A stretch of 61,039 nt of DNA, from positions 1 through 61,039 of IMG/VR virus record IMGVR_UViG_3300037193_001461; one strand, 5' to 3'. This DNA is from a virus. The position numbers and the translations under genes were made by a program. Under the pieces are notes generated by a model. The model saw only the letters and a program-made list of their open reading frames with translations. It had not been told where the DNA came from and made no database searches. Below, piece by piece: positions 40,465 through 51,134 of this stretch; position 1 is the first letter of the stretch; each line of letters starts with the position of its first letter.

Positions 40465-40671
40465 TCAGACCAGGTCGACCATCGAGCGCGGCACCATCAT
40501 GGTCTCGCCCGTGGGGTTGCCCGTGGCATCCACGAAACCAATCGAGACCTTGTCGGAGGCGGCACGGTATCCGAGCACGATGCCTTCCGCGCCTGCGGCC
40601 CAGTCGTTGCGCTCGCTGATCCGAACCCGGGAGTTGGTGCTCGCTGCTTTCTTGGCCTGCGTTGCGTTCAT
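40465..40671 (-). CDS. hypothetical small protein under family-1 promoter
   Basis: 68 residues. Basic N-terminus (MNATQAKKAASTNSRVRISER), then a beta-barrel-like run (GAEGIVLGYRAASDKVSIGFVDATGNPTGE) resembling KOW/SH3 domains. GACCAAGGAA at 40685-40694. Monocistronic: promoter-operator upstream, terminator downstream. Unknown family. Confidence 0.65.
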   Translation of the reverse strand: MNATQAKKAASTNSRVRISERNDWAAGAEGIVLGYRAASDKVSIGFVDATGNPTGETMMVPRSMVDLV

Positions 40672-40704
40672 CAAAGGTTCCTCATTCCTTGGTCGTTGTC
40701 CCGA

Positions 40705-40740
40705 TGACTTAATTAAATCATAGTCGGGTCGACCGCGCAA
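40705..40740 (-). promoter_or_regulatory. family-1 promoter/operator, copy 4
   Basis: Minus strand TTGCGC, 17-bp spacer, TTTAAT within TGATTTAATTAAGTCA (40705-40720). Confidence 0.75.
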
Positions 40741-40751
40741 CCCGGTCGGGT

Positions 40752-41042
40752 CTACCGATCCGCCCCAGGCGGCAAGCCGAGGGCGCGGTCCAGCTTGGCC
40801 TCGATGCGCTCCAGGTCCCGGGCGTCGGCCTTGAACATCACGTGCTTCGCGCCAAGCAGCAGGATGGCCTGGAACACGAGCTGGAGCCACTCCGACTGCC
40901 AGTTCTCGAACGTGGCCGACCAGAACTCCGACCAGCCCTCTTGGTCGATCTTGGGTTGCATGGCGATGAGCTGCCCGGCCCACGAGCCGGCGAACAGCAG
41001 GACGAGGATGTAGACCGCGCCCCAGCGGCGGAAGTGCTTCAC
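40752..41042 (-). CDS. DUF6766-like membrane protein
   Basis: 96 residues from GTG 41042, with GGGAGGACC upstream. It starts KHFRRWGAVYILVLLFAGSWAGQ, contains EFWSATFENWQSEWLQLVFQ, a strongly conserved string of the DUF6766 family as I recall it, and a second helix. C-terminal coiled tail (RDLERIEAKLDRALG). DUF6766 proteins are widespread in Streptomyces; function unknown. Possibly acquired from the host. Confidence 0.75.
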   Translation of the reverse strand: MKHFRRWGAVYILVLLFAGSWAGQLIAMQPKIDQEGWSEFWSATFENWQSEWLQLVFQAILLLGAKHVMFKADARDLERIEAKLDRALGLPPGADR

Positions 41043-41110
41043 GGGGTCCTCCCGGAGTAGGCCCGCGCAGGGTAGGGCAGGTCCGGGGAATCGCCGACTC
41101 ACGGACGCGA

Positions 41111-41144
41111 CGAAGCCCCGGGCCGCGAGGGCGCCGGGGCTTCG
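41111..41144. terminator. terminator (GAAGCCCCGG family)
   Basis: Perfect 11-bp stem CGAAGCCCCGG/CCGGGGCTTCG after the SF3 helicase gene. Confidence 0.75.
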
Positions 41145-41156
41145 GGGCTGAACGGG

Positions 41157-42083
41157 TCAGGCCGCCGCGTACCCGCGCACGGCGCCCTCCACGATCCACC
41201 GCAGGACGGCCCGCAATGCCTCGGGCTCGCGGACGCGTCGGCCCAACGACGGGTCCGTCTCGCGCAGGCTCGTGAACTCCACCGGGTGCAGGCGCCGCCT
41301 GGTTCCCTCGTCCGTCGTCAGCTCGGACGGCGGCAGGTTCGTCATGAGGAGCAGGCTATGCGAACGCTTGAACGTGATGGGGCCCTGCCGCATCCGACGT
41401 CCGTGGACGAGTTCCACGGACGTCAGCCGCTTCACCCGGTCCATGTCGCCGGGCCCGGCGTCGTCCATCACGAGGAGCCGGGTGCCGCGAAGGTCGAGCA
41501 GTTCGAGCGGATCCCGCAGGCTTCCGTCCGTGGCCAGGGTGTACGAGCCCAGAGCCGATCGGATCGCTTGCACGAATGTCGACTTCCCCGACGCCCCCGG
41601 GCCGTGGATGAGCGTGACGTCGTCCAGCGGACCACCCGCCACGGCCCCGGCGATGCGGGTCTGGAGCTGGTTCCGCGCGGGCGCCGGGATGGCTGAGAGC
41701 ACCTCGTCCCACGCGTTGGACTGCGCTTCGGGGTCGTAGTCGACGGACGCCACCTTGGTCAGACGCAGCGTCGGGTCGTGAGGGTGCAGCTCGCCGGTAC
41801 TGAGGTTCACCACGCCGTTCTGCACGTTGAGCAGGTGCGGGTGGGCGTCCAGGGACTGTGCTCCGATCTCCAGAACTCCTTGGAGCTGGTGCACGATCTG
41901 CCGAGCGGTGAGTGGAGCGTGCCCCATCTCGTCCATCGCTCGGCTCACCAGGCTGACGGGTTCGGTCCCCTGCGCTTCGTTCCAGACCTCACCGTTCCAG
42001 AGCATCCACCCGATGCCGGAGGCCCAGCAGAGATCCTCCTTGAGAGTGTCCGCGATGTCCGACGGGTTGATGTCGACCTTCAT
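41157..42083 (-). CDS. stand-alone SF3 (D5-like) helicase, paralog of the large replication protein
   Basis: 308 residues from ATG 42083. It begins with a D5_N-like part (LKEDLCWASGIGWMLWNGEVW, VQNGVVNLSTGELHPHDP) and continues with the SF3 ATPase: Walker A GPGASGKST near residue 150, Walker B-like RLLVMDDAG, motif C-like SHSLLLMTN, then the arginine-finger region. These parts parallel the helicase segment of the 1452-residue protein at 55927, but primase, exonuclease and polymerase domains are missing. It may replicate a plasmid-like form, load on a second origin, or act as a regulator. Driven by a family-1 promoter. Confidence 0.8.
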   Translation of the reverse strand: MKVDINPSDIADTLKEDLCWASGIGWMLWNGEVWNEAQGTEPVSLVSRAMDEMGHAPLTARQIVHQLQGVLEIGAQSLDAHPHLLNVQNGVVNLSTGELHPHDPTLRLTKVASVDYDPEAQSNAWDEVLSAIPAPARNQLQTRIAGAVAGGPLDDVTLIHGPGASGKSTFVQAIRSALGSYTLATDGSLRDPLELLDLRGTRLLVMDDAGPGDMDRVKRLTSVELVHGRRMRQGPITFKRSHSLLLMTNLPPSELTTDEGTRRRLHPVEFTSLRETDPSLGRRVREPEALRAVLRWIVEGAVRGYAAA

Positions 42084-42110
42084 GGATTCTCCTCGTTCCG
42101 TGGTCACTGA

Positions 42111-42147
42111 TGATTTGACTAAACCACACTGCCGTACGGCCGGACAA
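42111..42147 (-). promoter_or_regulatory. family-1 promoter/operator, copy 5 (diverged)
   Basis: Minus strand TTGTCC (42142-42147), 18-bp spacer, TTTAGT; the palindrome is weakened to TGGTTTAGTCAAATCA. Confidence 0.6.
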
Positions 42148-42154
42148 CCCCGCG

Positions 42155-43534
42155 TCACCCAATCGCCCGCGTAGCCGTGGCGAGGCCCTTGGACGACGTC
42201 GTGCCGGTCATCGTCGCCTTTACGATCCGCTGGTGCCAGGCCGGCCACACCATCGCGTCCAGCCGGTCCGGAGACCAGTCCAGCTCGTCGTACCAGGTAC
42301 ACATCTGGTCCTCCAGCTCCGGGAATTCCCCGGCCATGTGCCAACGGCCCTGCTCGCTCAAGGCGCTGACCGGTTCGGCGCGCACCTTCTTGCCCCGCGT
42401 CGCGCGCACGGTCTTGATCGGGATGTTGACACCCATGGCGTCGGCGGCAGCCCGGATCGTGTGGACGGCCATGTCCCCGCCGAAGTTGACCTCTACGCAG
42501 ATGTCGTCCGCCTCGAAGTCGACGGCCGCCTGGACCGTCCGGCGCCCCCAGCCGTCCGGGGACATGTGGCACGAGCGATCGGCCAGGACGTATCCGTGTG
42601 CGAGCAGCGCCCGGCGCTCCTGACCATTCACCACCCGCAGGTGCTCCTGCATCGCCTTACCGACCACGACGATGCCCTGTTCGCCCCGGCCGCCCGAGGG
42701 GTCCACGCCGACGGACGTACGCATCAGGGACGGCAGGTCGCTCGGGCGCACCCGGTGGTCGTCGATCATCGGCCGGGACCACAGCGCGTTCTCGTCGGCG
42801 TCGATGATCTCCGCGTGGAGTTCCTGGCGGCCGATCTGCGTGCCCGCGTAGGCGTCTTCCAGTGCGCTACGAATGTCCTCGGGAAGGTGCGGGTTGTCGT
42901 ACATGGACGCGTGCGTACGTACGACGTTGGCTATCTCGCCGGCCGCGAGTTTCTTGATCAGGGTTCGGGGCTTGGGAGTGGTGGATGCGATCCAGTGCGG
43001 ACGCGGGCCGGTGCGCAGACCGAACCGCATCTGGTCCCACGTCTGATCCAGGTAGCGCCACGCGGCCAGCTCCTCGGCCCATACGGTGCAGCGATTGCCA
43101 CCGGACCGGAGGCGCTCGACGTCCTCGGGCGAGTGCGCCCCGAAAATCTTCGCCTCGGAGCCGTTCGGCCAGCGGATGACCGTGCCGCCCTGCACGGTCC
43201 GTATCACCGCCTCGGGGCTGTGCACCCGCAGGCCGGACGGCCCCGCGTAGCAGGACGTGACCGCGTCGCCGAGGGTGGGGGCGATGATGCCGATCCAGTG
43301 CGGCACGGGGCCGGGCAAGCACGGCGGACCCATGACGTGCTCGTGGATGTACCGCGCGCAGGCGTCCGTCTTGCCGGCGCCACGGCCGGCGAGGAGCAGC
43401 CAGCCGTACCAGTCGCCCTCGGGTGGGACCTGGTGGGGCAGCGGGGTCCAGCGCGGCTCGGTCACCAGGCGCGCGTGCATCAGCAGCTTGTCCGCCGCCG
43501 CGCGGCTCAGCATCCGATCCACCATGAAGGTCAT
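42155..43534 (-). CDS. terL: terminase large subunit
   Basis: 459 residues from ATG 43534 (ATG 43525 also possible). ATPase: Walker A LAGRGAGKT at ~48-56, adenine-binding region upstream, Walker B-like TVWAEELAAW. Nuclease: Asp in VGVDPSGG, then DICVEVNFGG and the third acidic patch near DWSPDRLDAMVWP. Length and layout match Terminase_6-type enzymes of siphophages. It cuts and pumps DNA through the portal. Separated from the portal gene by ~10 kb of integrase and accessory genes, an unusual split. Confidence 0.93.
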   Translation of the reverse strand: MTFMVDRMLSRAAADKLLMHARLVTEPRWTPLPHQVPPEGDWYGWLLLAGRGAGKTDACARYIHEHVMGPPCLPGPVPHWIGIIAPTLGDAVTSCYAGPSGLRVHSPEAVIRTVQGGTVIRWPNGSEAKIFGAHSPEDVERLRSGGNRCTVWAEELAAWRYLDQTWDQMRFGLRTGPRPHWIASTTPKPRTLIKKLAAGEIANVVRTHASMYDNPHLPEDIRSALEDAYAGTQIGRQELHAEIIDADENALWSRPMIDDHRVRPSDLPSLMRTSVGVDPSGGRGEQGIVVVGKAMQEHLRVVNGQERRALLAHGYVLADRSCHMSPDGWGRRTVQAAVDFEADDICVEVNFGGDMAVHTIRAAADAMGVNIPIKTVRATRGKKVRAEPVSALSEQGRWHMAGEFPELEDQMCTWYDELDWSPDRLDAMVWPAWHQRIVKATMTGTTSSKGLATATRAIG

Positions 43535-43573
43535 TGTCGGTCGCGCGGCGGCGCACGGTTTCCGGAGCACGAC

Positions 43574-43605
43574 GGAGCCCGCCTCACGGGGGCAAGGCGG
43601 GCTCC
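43574..43605. terminator. intrinsic terminator upstream of terL
   Basis: Perfect 10-bp stem GGAGCCCGCC/GGCGGGCTCC between the DUF6085-like gene and terL. Confidence 0.65.
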
Positions 43606-43628
43606 AGATTGAGTGACCTGTCCGCCAC

Positions 43629-45758
<2,130 letters not shown>

Positions 45759-45786
45759 GGTGGCCGCTCCTTCCGTAGATTTGGGT

Positions 45787-45819
45787 GGGCCCCGGGTCAC
45801 GTCCACTGACCCGGGGCCC
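45787..45819 (-). terminator. hairpin in the leader of the triple-HTH gene
   Basis: Perfect 13-bp stem GGGCCCCGGGTCA/TGACCCGGGGCCC between the family-1-like promoter and the GTG; possible attenuator. Confidence 0.6.
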
Positions 45820-45871
45820 TTGTCGACTGGCGACGGCTCGGGTGCTCTCCGCCGGGCCTGCCAGGACTCTC

Positions 45872-45907
45872 TCATTTAGTTAAATCCCCCATAGGTGGTT
45901 TTGTTAA
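45872..45907 (-). promoter_or_regulatory. family-1 promoter/operator, copy 7 (diverged)
   Basis: Minus strand -35 TTAACA (45902-45907), 17-bp spacer, -10 TTTAAC (45879-45884); both hexamers lie in TTAA-containing dyads. Confidence 0.55.
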
Positions 45908-45920
45908 ACCATCCTCCGCT

Positions 45921-47003
45921 CTACAGCGCCAGCCACATCGGGTTGGCCAGGGACCAGCGCACCGTGCGCTCGATGGACCGCTCCAGCGGCACAGGAGGCT
46001 TCCACCCGAGGGACGCGATCTTCGAGCCGTCGAGGGCGTAGCGCAGGTCGTGGCCGGGTCGCGAAGCGTGGAAGGAGACCGGCTCGATCAAGTCGTCCAC
46101 GACGTCGGAGTCCAGGCCCATGACGCGTCCGATCATGTGCACCAGCTCGATGTTGTTCACCTCGCGTTCGCCGACGATGTTGTACCGCTCCGGACGGGTG
46201 AACACGCCGTCGCGGTACCGGGCCGGGCCCATGTCGACCCGGATCGTCTCGCCACCGAGGGTGCGCACCTCGGGCTCATCCTCGGTGTACCGCCGCGTCA
46301 GCCACAGCCAGGCGTCCGCGAGGTTGCGCGCGTGCAGGTAGAACCGGCTGCCGGGAGTGCCGTTGGGCGCGGTGTGCACGGTGATGGACCGACCGTCGCG
46401 CAGACTCTTGATGATCTTCGGCAGGAACTTCTCCCCGTCCTGCATCTCGCCCACGATGTTCATCGTGTTCGTCAGGACGACCGGCACGCCGTAGGTCCGC
46501 CAGTAGCTGATGGCGATGGCTTCCTGCGCCGCCTTGCTCGCTGAGTACGGGTTCGACGGTACGGCCGGTTCCCACTCGGTGTGCTTGTACTCGCCGTACG
46601 CCGGGCCGTACACCTCGTCCGTGGACATCTGGAGGAACACCCGGGGCCCGATAGCCCGCGCCACCTCCAGGACGTTGAGCATCAGGGAGACGTTGTTCTC
46701 CACGAACGTCACCGGGTGGGAAATGCTGCGGTCCACGTGGCTCTCGCTCGCCACGTTCATGATGACGTCGCAGTCCTCGAACTGGTGCAGCGTCAGCGGG
46801 TCGGCCGGCGCCCGCATGTCCCAGTGCACCGTGTGCACCCGGTCCTGCCATTCGGTGTCGCACACTGCCGAGGCGATGCGGGCGGGCAAGCCTTTGTGGT
46901 GGAAGGACACAGGGCAGGTGATTTGCCAGTCCGTGTTGGTCAGCAGATGGCGCAGAACGTGGCTTCCGACGAACCCCGCCGCACCCGTGAGCAGAACGTG
47001 CAT
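45921..47003 (-). CDS. RmlB-like NAD-dependent sugar-nucleotide epimerase/dehydratase
   Basis: 360 residues. Extended SDR: NAD-binding TGAAGFVGSHVLRH at ~6-19, active-site loop MSTDEVYGP, and YSASK (the Tyr/Lys pair) about 25 residues later. STDEVYG is typical of dTDP-glucose 4,6-dehydratases; NVASESHVDRSI is a second RmlB signature. Full length, no truncation. It should convert an NDP-hexose to a 4-keto-6-deoxy sugar. With the glycosyltransferase at 6072 it suggests sugar decoration of virions, DNA or host wall. Own promoter TCGGCG-17-TACCAT upstream. Confidence 0.85.
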   Translation of the reverse strand: MHVLLTGAAGFVGSHVLRHLLTNTDWQITCPVSFHHKGLPARIASAVCDTEWQDRVHTVHWDMRAPADPLTLHQFEDCDVIMNVASESHVDRSISHPVTFVENNVSLMLNVLEVARAIGPRVFLQMSTDEVYGPAYGEYKHTEWEPAVPSNPYSASKAAQEAIAISYWRTYGVPVVLTNTMNIVGEMQDGEKFLPKIIKSLRDGRSITVHTAPNGTPGSRFYLHARNLADAWLWLTRRYTEDEPEVRTLGGETIRVDMGPARYRDGVFTRPERYNIVGEREVNNIELVHMIGRVMGLDSDVVDDLIEPVSFHASRPGHDLRYALDGSKIASLGWKPPVPLERSIERTVRWSLANPMWLAL

Positions 47004-47039
47004 ACGCCACCAGTTTCCTCGGTCTCTGATCGTGGCCGG

Positions 47040-47068
47040 ATGGTAGCCATGGACCCAGAAATCGCCGA
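47040..47068 (-). promoter_or_regulatory. family-2 promoter of the epimerase gene
   Basis: Minus strand -35 TCGGCG (47063-47068), 17-bp spacer, -10 TACCAT (47040-47045). Confidence 0.5.
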
Positions 47069-47096
47069 ACCGCCCGGTGCGGCGCCGGGCGGTTCG
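47066..47096. terminator. terminator after the small terminase gene
   Basis: Perfect 12-bp stem CGAACCGCCCGG/CCGGGCGGTTCG. Confidence 0.75.
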
Positions 47097-47136
47097 GTCT
47101 AAGTGACAACGGGTTTCATACCCGAACGGGGCGCGG

Positions 47137-47772
47137 CTACTCTCCGGGCTCCTCGGCCTCGCCGACGACTTCGCCCTCCAGAACCCGCAGATGCGCGCCG
47201 GCCGCTTCCAGCATCCGCTGCCGCTGCGCGGGCTCCATCTCGATCGCGTTCGCGCCGGCCAGGATCGCCTCCACGACTACGTTCGTCTCCTCGTCCACCC
47301 GGCGGTCCAGAGCGATCGTCAGCCTCTCCGACGCGTCCGTACCGTCGATCTTCGCCTGCCGCTCCTCGATCTTCATCAGCCTGTCCACGGCCGCGAGCAC
47401 TGGGGCGTCATCGCGCAGCGGCTGGCCGTCCTCGTCGCGGACGATCTGCCCCGCGTGCAGCACGTAGTGCGGCCGGGCGAGGACCGCGTGGACCTGCCGG
47501 CGCAGCCCGTCCAGCCGCATCCGCGCGGCCTCGCGGTACTCCTCCAAGCTCATGCTCAGCTCTTTGTTGGCCTGCTTCAGCGCGCGGGAGACGTCCACGC
47601 ACGCGGCAGCGGCCGACGGGTTGCCGTCTGAGTCCACGTAGTGCGGGGCCATCTGCTCGGCGACCTGCTGCCAGGACAGGCCACGGTTCTTCAGCTCGAT
47701 CGCCCGTGCGCGCCGCTGCGCCACCACGGCCCGGTGGCTCGGCTGGTGGCTGGGCGGGTCACCCTTCGCCAT
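47137..47772 (-). CDS. putative terminase small subunit
   Basis: 211 residues. N-terminal HTH-like domain (RARAIELKNRGLSWQQVAEQMAP...AAACVDVSRALKQAN), a central helical stretch (LEEYREAARMRLDGLRRQVHAVL) and KIEERQAKIDGTDASERL, a pattern I associate with actinophage small terminases (RxxRLxGLDAP-like). It would bind pac/cos DNA and recruit TerL. It is 3.6 kb upstream of terL with lysin, regulator and epimerase genes in between. Confidence 0.65.
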   Translation of the reverse strand: MAKGDPPSHQPSHRAVVAQRRARAIELKNRGLSWQQVAEQMAPHYVDSDGNPSAAAACVDVSRALKQANKELSMSLEEYREAARMRLDGLRRQVHAVLARPHYVLHAGQIVRDEDGQPLRDDAPVLAAVDRLMKIEERQAKIDGTDASERLTIALDRRVDEETNVVVEAILAGANAIEMEPAQRQRMLEAAGAHLRVLEGEVVGEAEEPGE

Positions 47773-47811
47773 GGCTCTTAGCCTCCCTAACGGTTAACGG
47801 ATCTCCACCCG

Positions 47812-48414
47812 TCACCAGCCCCGTCGGGGGTGCCGCCCCGGAGGCCCGATGAGGTCGAACAGGTCCGCGCGCTGCTGGGGGTCGTCCAGGAAGACCCCGG
47901 TGTACGACGCGGTGACCATCACCGCCCCCGGCTTGCGTGCCCCACGGTGGGCGAGGCAGCCGTGTTCGGAGCGGATCACGCACGCGGCGCCGAGGACGTC
48001 GAGGTGCTTGTCCAGCGCGTCGGTCACCTGCTTGGTGAGCTGCTCCTGGGTTTGCAACCTCCGCGCGTACACGTCCAGGACGCGGGGCAGCTTGGACAGC
48101 CCCGCCACCCTCGCGCCGGGGGTGGGCAGGTAGGCGATGTCCGCCGTGCCGGTGAACGGCAGCAAGTGGTGTTCGCAGACGGACGTGAACTCCACGCCAG
48201 TCACCGCGATGGGTTGACCGCCCCGGTCCACCTCGAACGTCCGCTCCAGCAGCGCGCCGGCGTCCTGCGCGTAGCCACCGGTGAACTCCTCCAGCGCCCG
48301 TAGCATCCGCGTCGGCGTCCCTGCCAGGGCCTCGGAGTCGGGGTCCAGACCCCGGGCGGTGAACCAGGCACGCAGTCCAGTGACGAACAGGTCTTCCACG
48401 GTCGTCTCGCTCAT
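47812..48414 (-). CDS. folE: GTP cyclohydrolase I
   Basis: 200 residues. Zinc-site Cys and His in SVCEHHLLPF, substrate loop GLSKLPRVLDVYARRLQTQEQLT, and the second zinc Cys in EHGCLAHRG. All conserved FolE type IA residues appear present. It converts GTP to 7,8-dihydroneopterin triphosphate, the first step towards preQ0. Last gene of the six-gene overlapped set; its start overlaps the queE stop (ATGA). Downstream gene is terS after a short gap. Confidence 0.95.
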   Translation of the reverse strand: MSETTVEDLFVTGLRAWFTARGLDPDSEALAGTPTRMLRALEEFTGGYAQDAGALLERTFEVDRGGQPIAVTGVEFTSVCEHHLLPFTGTADIAYLPTPGARVAGLSKLPRVLDVYARRLQTQEQLTKQVTDALDKHLDVLGAACVIRSEHGCLAHRGARKPGAVMVTASYTGVFLDDPQQRADLFDLIGPPGRHPRRGW

Positions 48415-49124
48415 CGGCCTCGCTCATCTCCCCACGCGTGCACGTGAAGCCGCGTGGTCACGTTGAATCCGGCCGCCACCGCCGGGTCGGCGATGACACC
48501 GAGCCGGCCGGCCAGGGTGGCGGAGTCGGTGCCCTCCGGCATGACCCACACCCGGCGGGCCGGGATGCCGTGCGCGGCAGCCAGCTCGGCCGCCTCGGTG
48601 ACGTCGGCTGCGTCACGGCAGACGAACTTGAACACCGCCTTCCCCGTGGCCATGAGGGACTTGAGCGCCACCGGGTTGATCCGGCGGTCCTCGGCAACCC
48701 CGGAGTGCGCCAGCTTCGGCGAGACGGTGAAACGGGTCATCAGCTTCGCCGTCTCCTCCGTCGGCTCCACCGTTCCGTTCGTCTCGACCTCCGCCCTCAC
48801 ACCGGCGCCGGTCAACCCGCGCAGCACCGCGTTCCAGCCGGCGTAGCGTTGCTGAAGCAGGGGCTCGCCGCCCGAGATGATGACGAACCGGCACCCGGTG
48901 GCCAGCAGCCGCTCGATGATGTCGTCGGCGTCCATGCGACGCATTTCGGCGCGCAAGTCGAACCGGCCGGCGTCCCAGGTGAACGCGGAATCACACCACG
49001 AGCATGTGAGGTTGCAGCCCCCGAGGCGCAGGAAGGCGCACCGCTGCCCCAGCGTCGGGCCCTCGCCGGACACCGTGGGGCCGAAGATCTCGGAGACGAC
49101 CAGTGACGGCCGCTCCCCCGTCAC
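48411..49124 (-). CDS. queE: 7-carboxy-7-deazaguanine synthase (radical SAM)
   Basis: 237 residues from GTG 49124, overlapping queD's stop (GTGA). Radical SAM cluster CNLTCSWC (C-x3-C-x2-C) with FGPTVSGEGPTLGQRCAFLRLGGC before it, the QueE N-terminal signature. SAM-binding GGEPLLQ and ETNGTVEP follow. It turns carboxytetrahydropterin into 7-carboxy-7-deazaguanine. Complete length. Confidence 0.95.
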   Translation of the reverse strand: MTGERPSLVVSEIFGPTVSGEGPTLGQRCAFLRLGGCNLTCSWCDSAFTWDAGRFDLRAEMRRMDADDIIERLLATGCRFVIISGGEPLLQQRYAGWNAVLRGLTGAGVRAEVETNGTVEPTEETAKLMTRFTVSPKLAHSGVAEDRRINPVALKSLMATGKAVFKFVCRDAADVTEAAELAAAHGIPARRVWVMPEGTDSATLAGRLGVIADPAVAAGFNVTTRLHVHAWGDERGR

Positions 49125-49558
49125 CCCGGCTCCCCGGTCCACGACGCCTCGTTGACGGCCGTCTCCCGTACGTCCACGCTCACCACCCGGGCGCCCTTGG
49201 CGTGCGGCACCTGAGTGAGGATCCCCGAGGCGATGGACGCCAGCAGCTCCGCCGTCGCCTCCACGGTCGGCCAGGAGTCCTCGAACTCGAAGACCTTGCA
49301 GCCCATGGAGCACAGGACGGCCCGCAACGGGTCATCGGTACCGAGCATCGCGCCGTGGTCCAGGTGGGTGTCGATCCACTCGCGCACGGCACGCTTGAAC
49401 GCGCCGAACTCCACGACGATCCCCGCCTCGTCGAGTGCGGGAGCCGCCACGGTGATTTCCACCCACCACGAGTGCCCGTGCAGGTTGAAGCACTTGCCCC
49501 CGAGTTCGGGCAGCCGGTGGGCCGTCTCGAAGTTGTGCTTCACCGTCACGCTGTTCAT
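49121..49558 (-). CDS. queD: 6-carboxytetrahydropterin synthase
   Basis: 145 residues. Zinc His in FETAHRLPE and NLHGHSW, catalytic Cys in GGKCFNLHGH, and VVEFGAFKRAV, all QueD hallmarks. It converts dihydroneopterin triphosphate to 6-carboxytetrahydropterin. The Asp-His pair DHGAML..D is also in place. ATGA overlap with queC upstream. Confidence 0.95.
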   Translation of the reverse strand: MNSVTVKHNFETAHRLPELGGKCFNLHGHSWWVEITVAAPALDEAGIVVEFGAFKRAVREWIDTHLDHGAMLGTDDPLRAVLCSMGCKVFEFEDSWPTVEATAELLASIASGILTQVPHAKGARVVSVDVRETAVNEASWTGEPG

Positions 49559-50229
49559 GCCGCGTACTCCGTCGGGTCGGTGATCCCGGCGTCAGCGAAG
49601 GCTTCCTTGCGTTCGGTGCACGTCCCGCAGGTACCGCAATGCACCTCGCCGCCCTTGTAGCAGGACCAGGACATGTGCACTGGAGCACCGATGGTCTCCG
49701 CGTAGGCCGCGATCTCTGTCTTCGTCCGGTCGACGAACGGGGTGACGATCTGCGGGGTGTGCATGCCCTTGAGCGCGACGGCCGCCAGCTCGCGCAGCGC
49801 GTCCACGAACTCCGGTCGGCAGTCCGGATAGATGGCGTGGTCGCCTGCGTGGACGCCGAGGCCGATCAGCTCCGCGCCCCGGGCCGAGGCCACCCCGATG
49901 GCGATGGACGCCATGACGGCGTTGCGGTTCGGTACCACCGTGGCCTTCATCGACTCGGCCGCGTAGTGTCCGTCCGGCACGTCCACGTCGGGGTCGGTGA
50001 GGGAGGATCCGGGCAGCAGCGGGGCGATGGACGACAGGTCCACGACGTGGTGCTCCGCGCCCAGGTACCCGGCGATACCGGCCGCCGCCTCCAGCTCGCG
50101 CCGCCGGTGACGCTGGCCGTAGTTGAACGACAGCAGGAGCAGGTCGTAGCCCTTGCGGGCATAGTGGGCGGCGAGTGTCGTTGAGTCCATGCCCCCGGAG
50201 AACGAGAGCACGGCGAGGGGTTTGATCAC
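49555..50229 (-). CDS. queC: 7-cyano-7-deazaguanine (preQ0) synthase
   Basis: 224 residues from GTG 50229, overlapping the upstream stop (GTGA). PP-loop SFSGGMDSTTLA at ~9-20; NRNAVMASIAIGVA; C-terminal zinc site SCYKGG..HCGTCGTCTERK with four Cys. It uses ATP and ammonia to make preQ0. No QueF, ArcS or Gat-type domain is fused, so preQ0 itself is the expected base. Confidence 0.95.
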   Translation of the reverse strand: MIKPLAVLSFSGGMDSTTLAAHYARKGYDLLLLSFNYGQRHRRRELEAAAGIAGYLGAEHHVVDLSSIAPLLPGSSLTDPDVDVPDGHYAAESMKATVVPNRNAVMASIAIGVASARGAELIGLGVHAGDHAIYPDCRPEFVDALRELAAVALKGMHTPQIVTPFVDRTKTEIAAYAETIGAPVHMSWSCYKGGEVHCGTCGTCTERKEAFADAGITDPTEYAA

Positions 50230-51134
50230 GGAGTGTCCTTCCGTAGGTCGGCGGTGATGGCCTGAGCCGCCGGGATGAAGTTGCTGATGGTCGTGTCGGC
50301 GAGGAACAGGCAGGTGCCCCGGGAGGTCCAGCCGGGCGGCGGGGTGACGTCGTGACGGTGCTGGAGCCACTGCCCGAGCCGGTGGTAGGCGAGGGCCGGG
50401 ACGCCGCGCATCAAGCGGTCCTCGTAGCGGAACCGCTCGGGAGTCTTGTCGGCCTTCAGCCCGAACCCTGAACAGGCAACCGCGTCCGGATCAACTCCGT
50501 ATGTGCGGATGAGCGCAGCACGTCTGCGGGCGCCGGCGCGGTCTCCCACCACTACCTGCGCGATCCGACCCGCCCTCTCGTCAAAGAGCTTAAGCAGACC
50601 GAACTTGGCGCCATGGCTCCAGGTGGAGGAGTCCACCGAGTAGAACGGCAACGCGGCCATGGCTGTGGAGTTGGTCTGTCCGAAGCCGTGGAAGACCGTG
50701 CCGTGCTCATTGCCGATGCGGAAGCACTTGACCAGCCAGCGCATGACCTCGCCGTACATCCGGGTGTACGGCACCATGCCGCCGAGAGCGACGTACCGGT
50801 ACTGCGCGCACAGCTTCTCCAGCCGGTCCCACGGGGAACCTGTGTGGAAGACCGGTAGGACGTTCAGTCCCATGTCCTCCAGCGCGAGCGTGTTGCGCTG
50901 CGTCGCGTCCGGGTCACCGATGACATCGAGCGTCGCCGCTGTGGTAATGAGGTGCTGCCAGTCCTTCAGCCAGGCCGCGTAGTCGGCGAGGCGGATGGTC
51001 GTGCCGAGGGTGGCGGCGGAGAACGCGCCCGAGTCGGCGAACACTTCCACGGGCAATCCGCCGGCTGCGTCCGCGATGGCCTGGAGATCTTTGCCGCGCC
51101 CGTAGTGGAACGACATCAGAAAGCGGAACGTCAT
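50226..51134 (-). CDS. dpdA: DpdA-like DNA guanine transglycosylase, copy 2
   Basis: 302 residues from ATG 51134 (ATGA overlap with the first copy). TGT-fold features: VEVFADSGAFSAATLG with the substrate Asp, TLDVIGDPDATQRN, YVALGGMVPYTRM, FHGFGQT, and YSVDSSTW, whose Asp is a likely nucleophile. Highly similar to the 51131 product over the first ~210 residues, more different at the C-terminus. It should swap guanine for preQ0 in phage DNA. Different C-termini suggest different DNA or base preference. Confidence 0.85.
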   Translation of the reverse strand: MTFRFLMSFHYGRGKDLQAIADAAGGLPVEVFADSGAFSAATLGTTIRLADYAAWLKDWQHLITTAATLDVIGDPDATQRNTLALEDMGLNVLPVFHTGSPWDRLEKLCAQYRYVALGGMVPYTRMYGEVMRWLVKCFRIGNEHGTVFHGFGQTNSTAMAALPFYSVDSSTWSHGAKFGLLKLFDERAGRIAQVVVGDRAGARRRAALIRTYGVDPDAVACSGFGLKADKTPERFRYEDRLMRGVPALAYHRLGQWLQHRHDVTPPPGWTSRGTCLFLADTTISNFIPAAQAITADLRKDTP

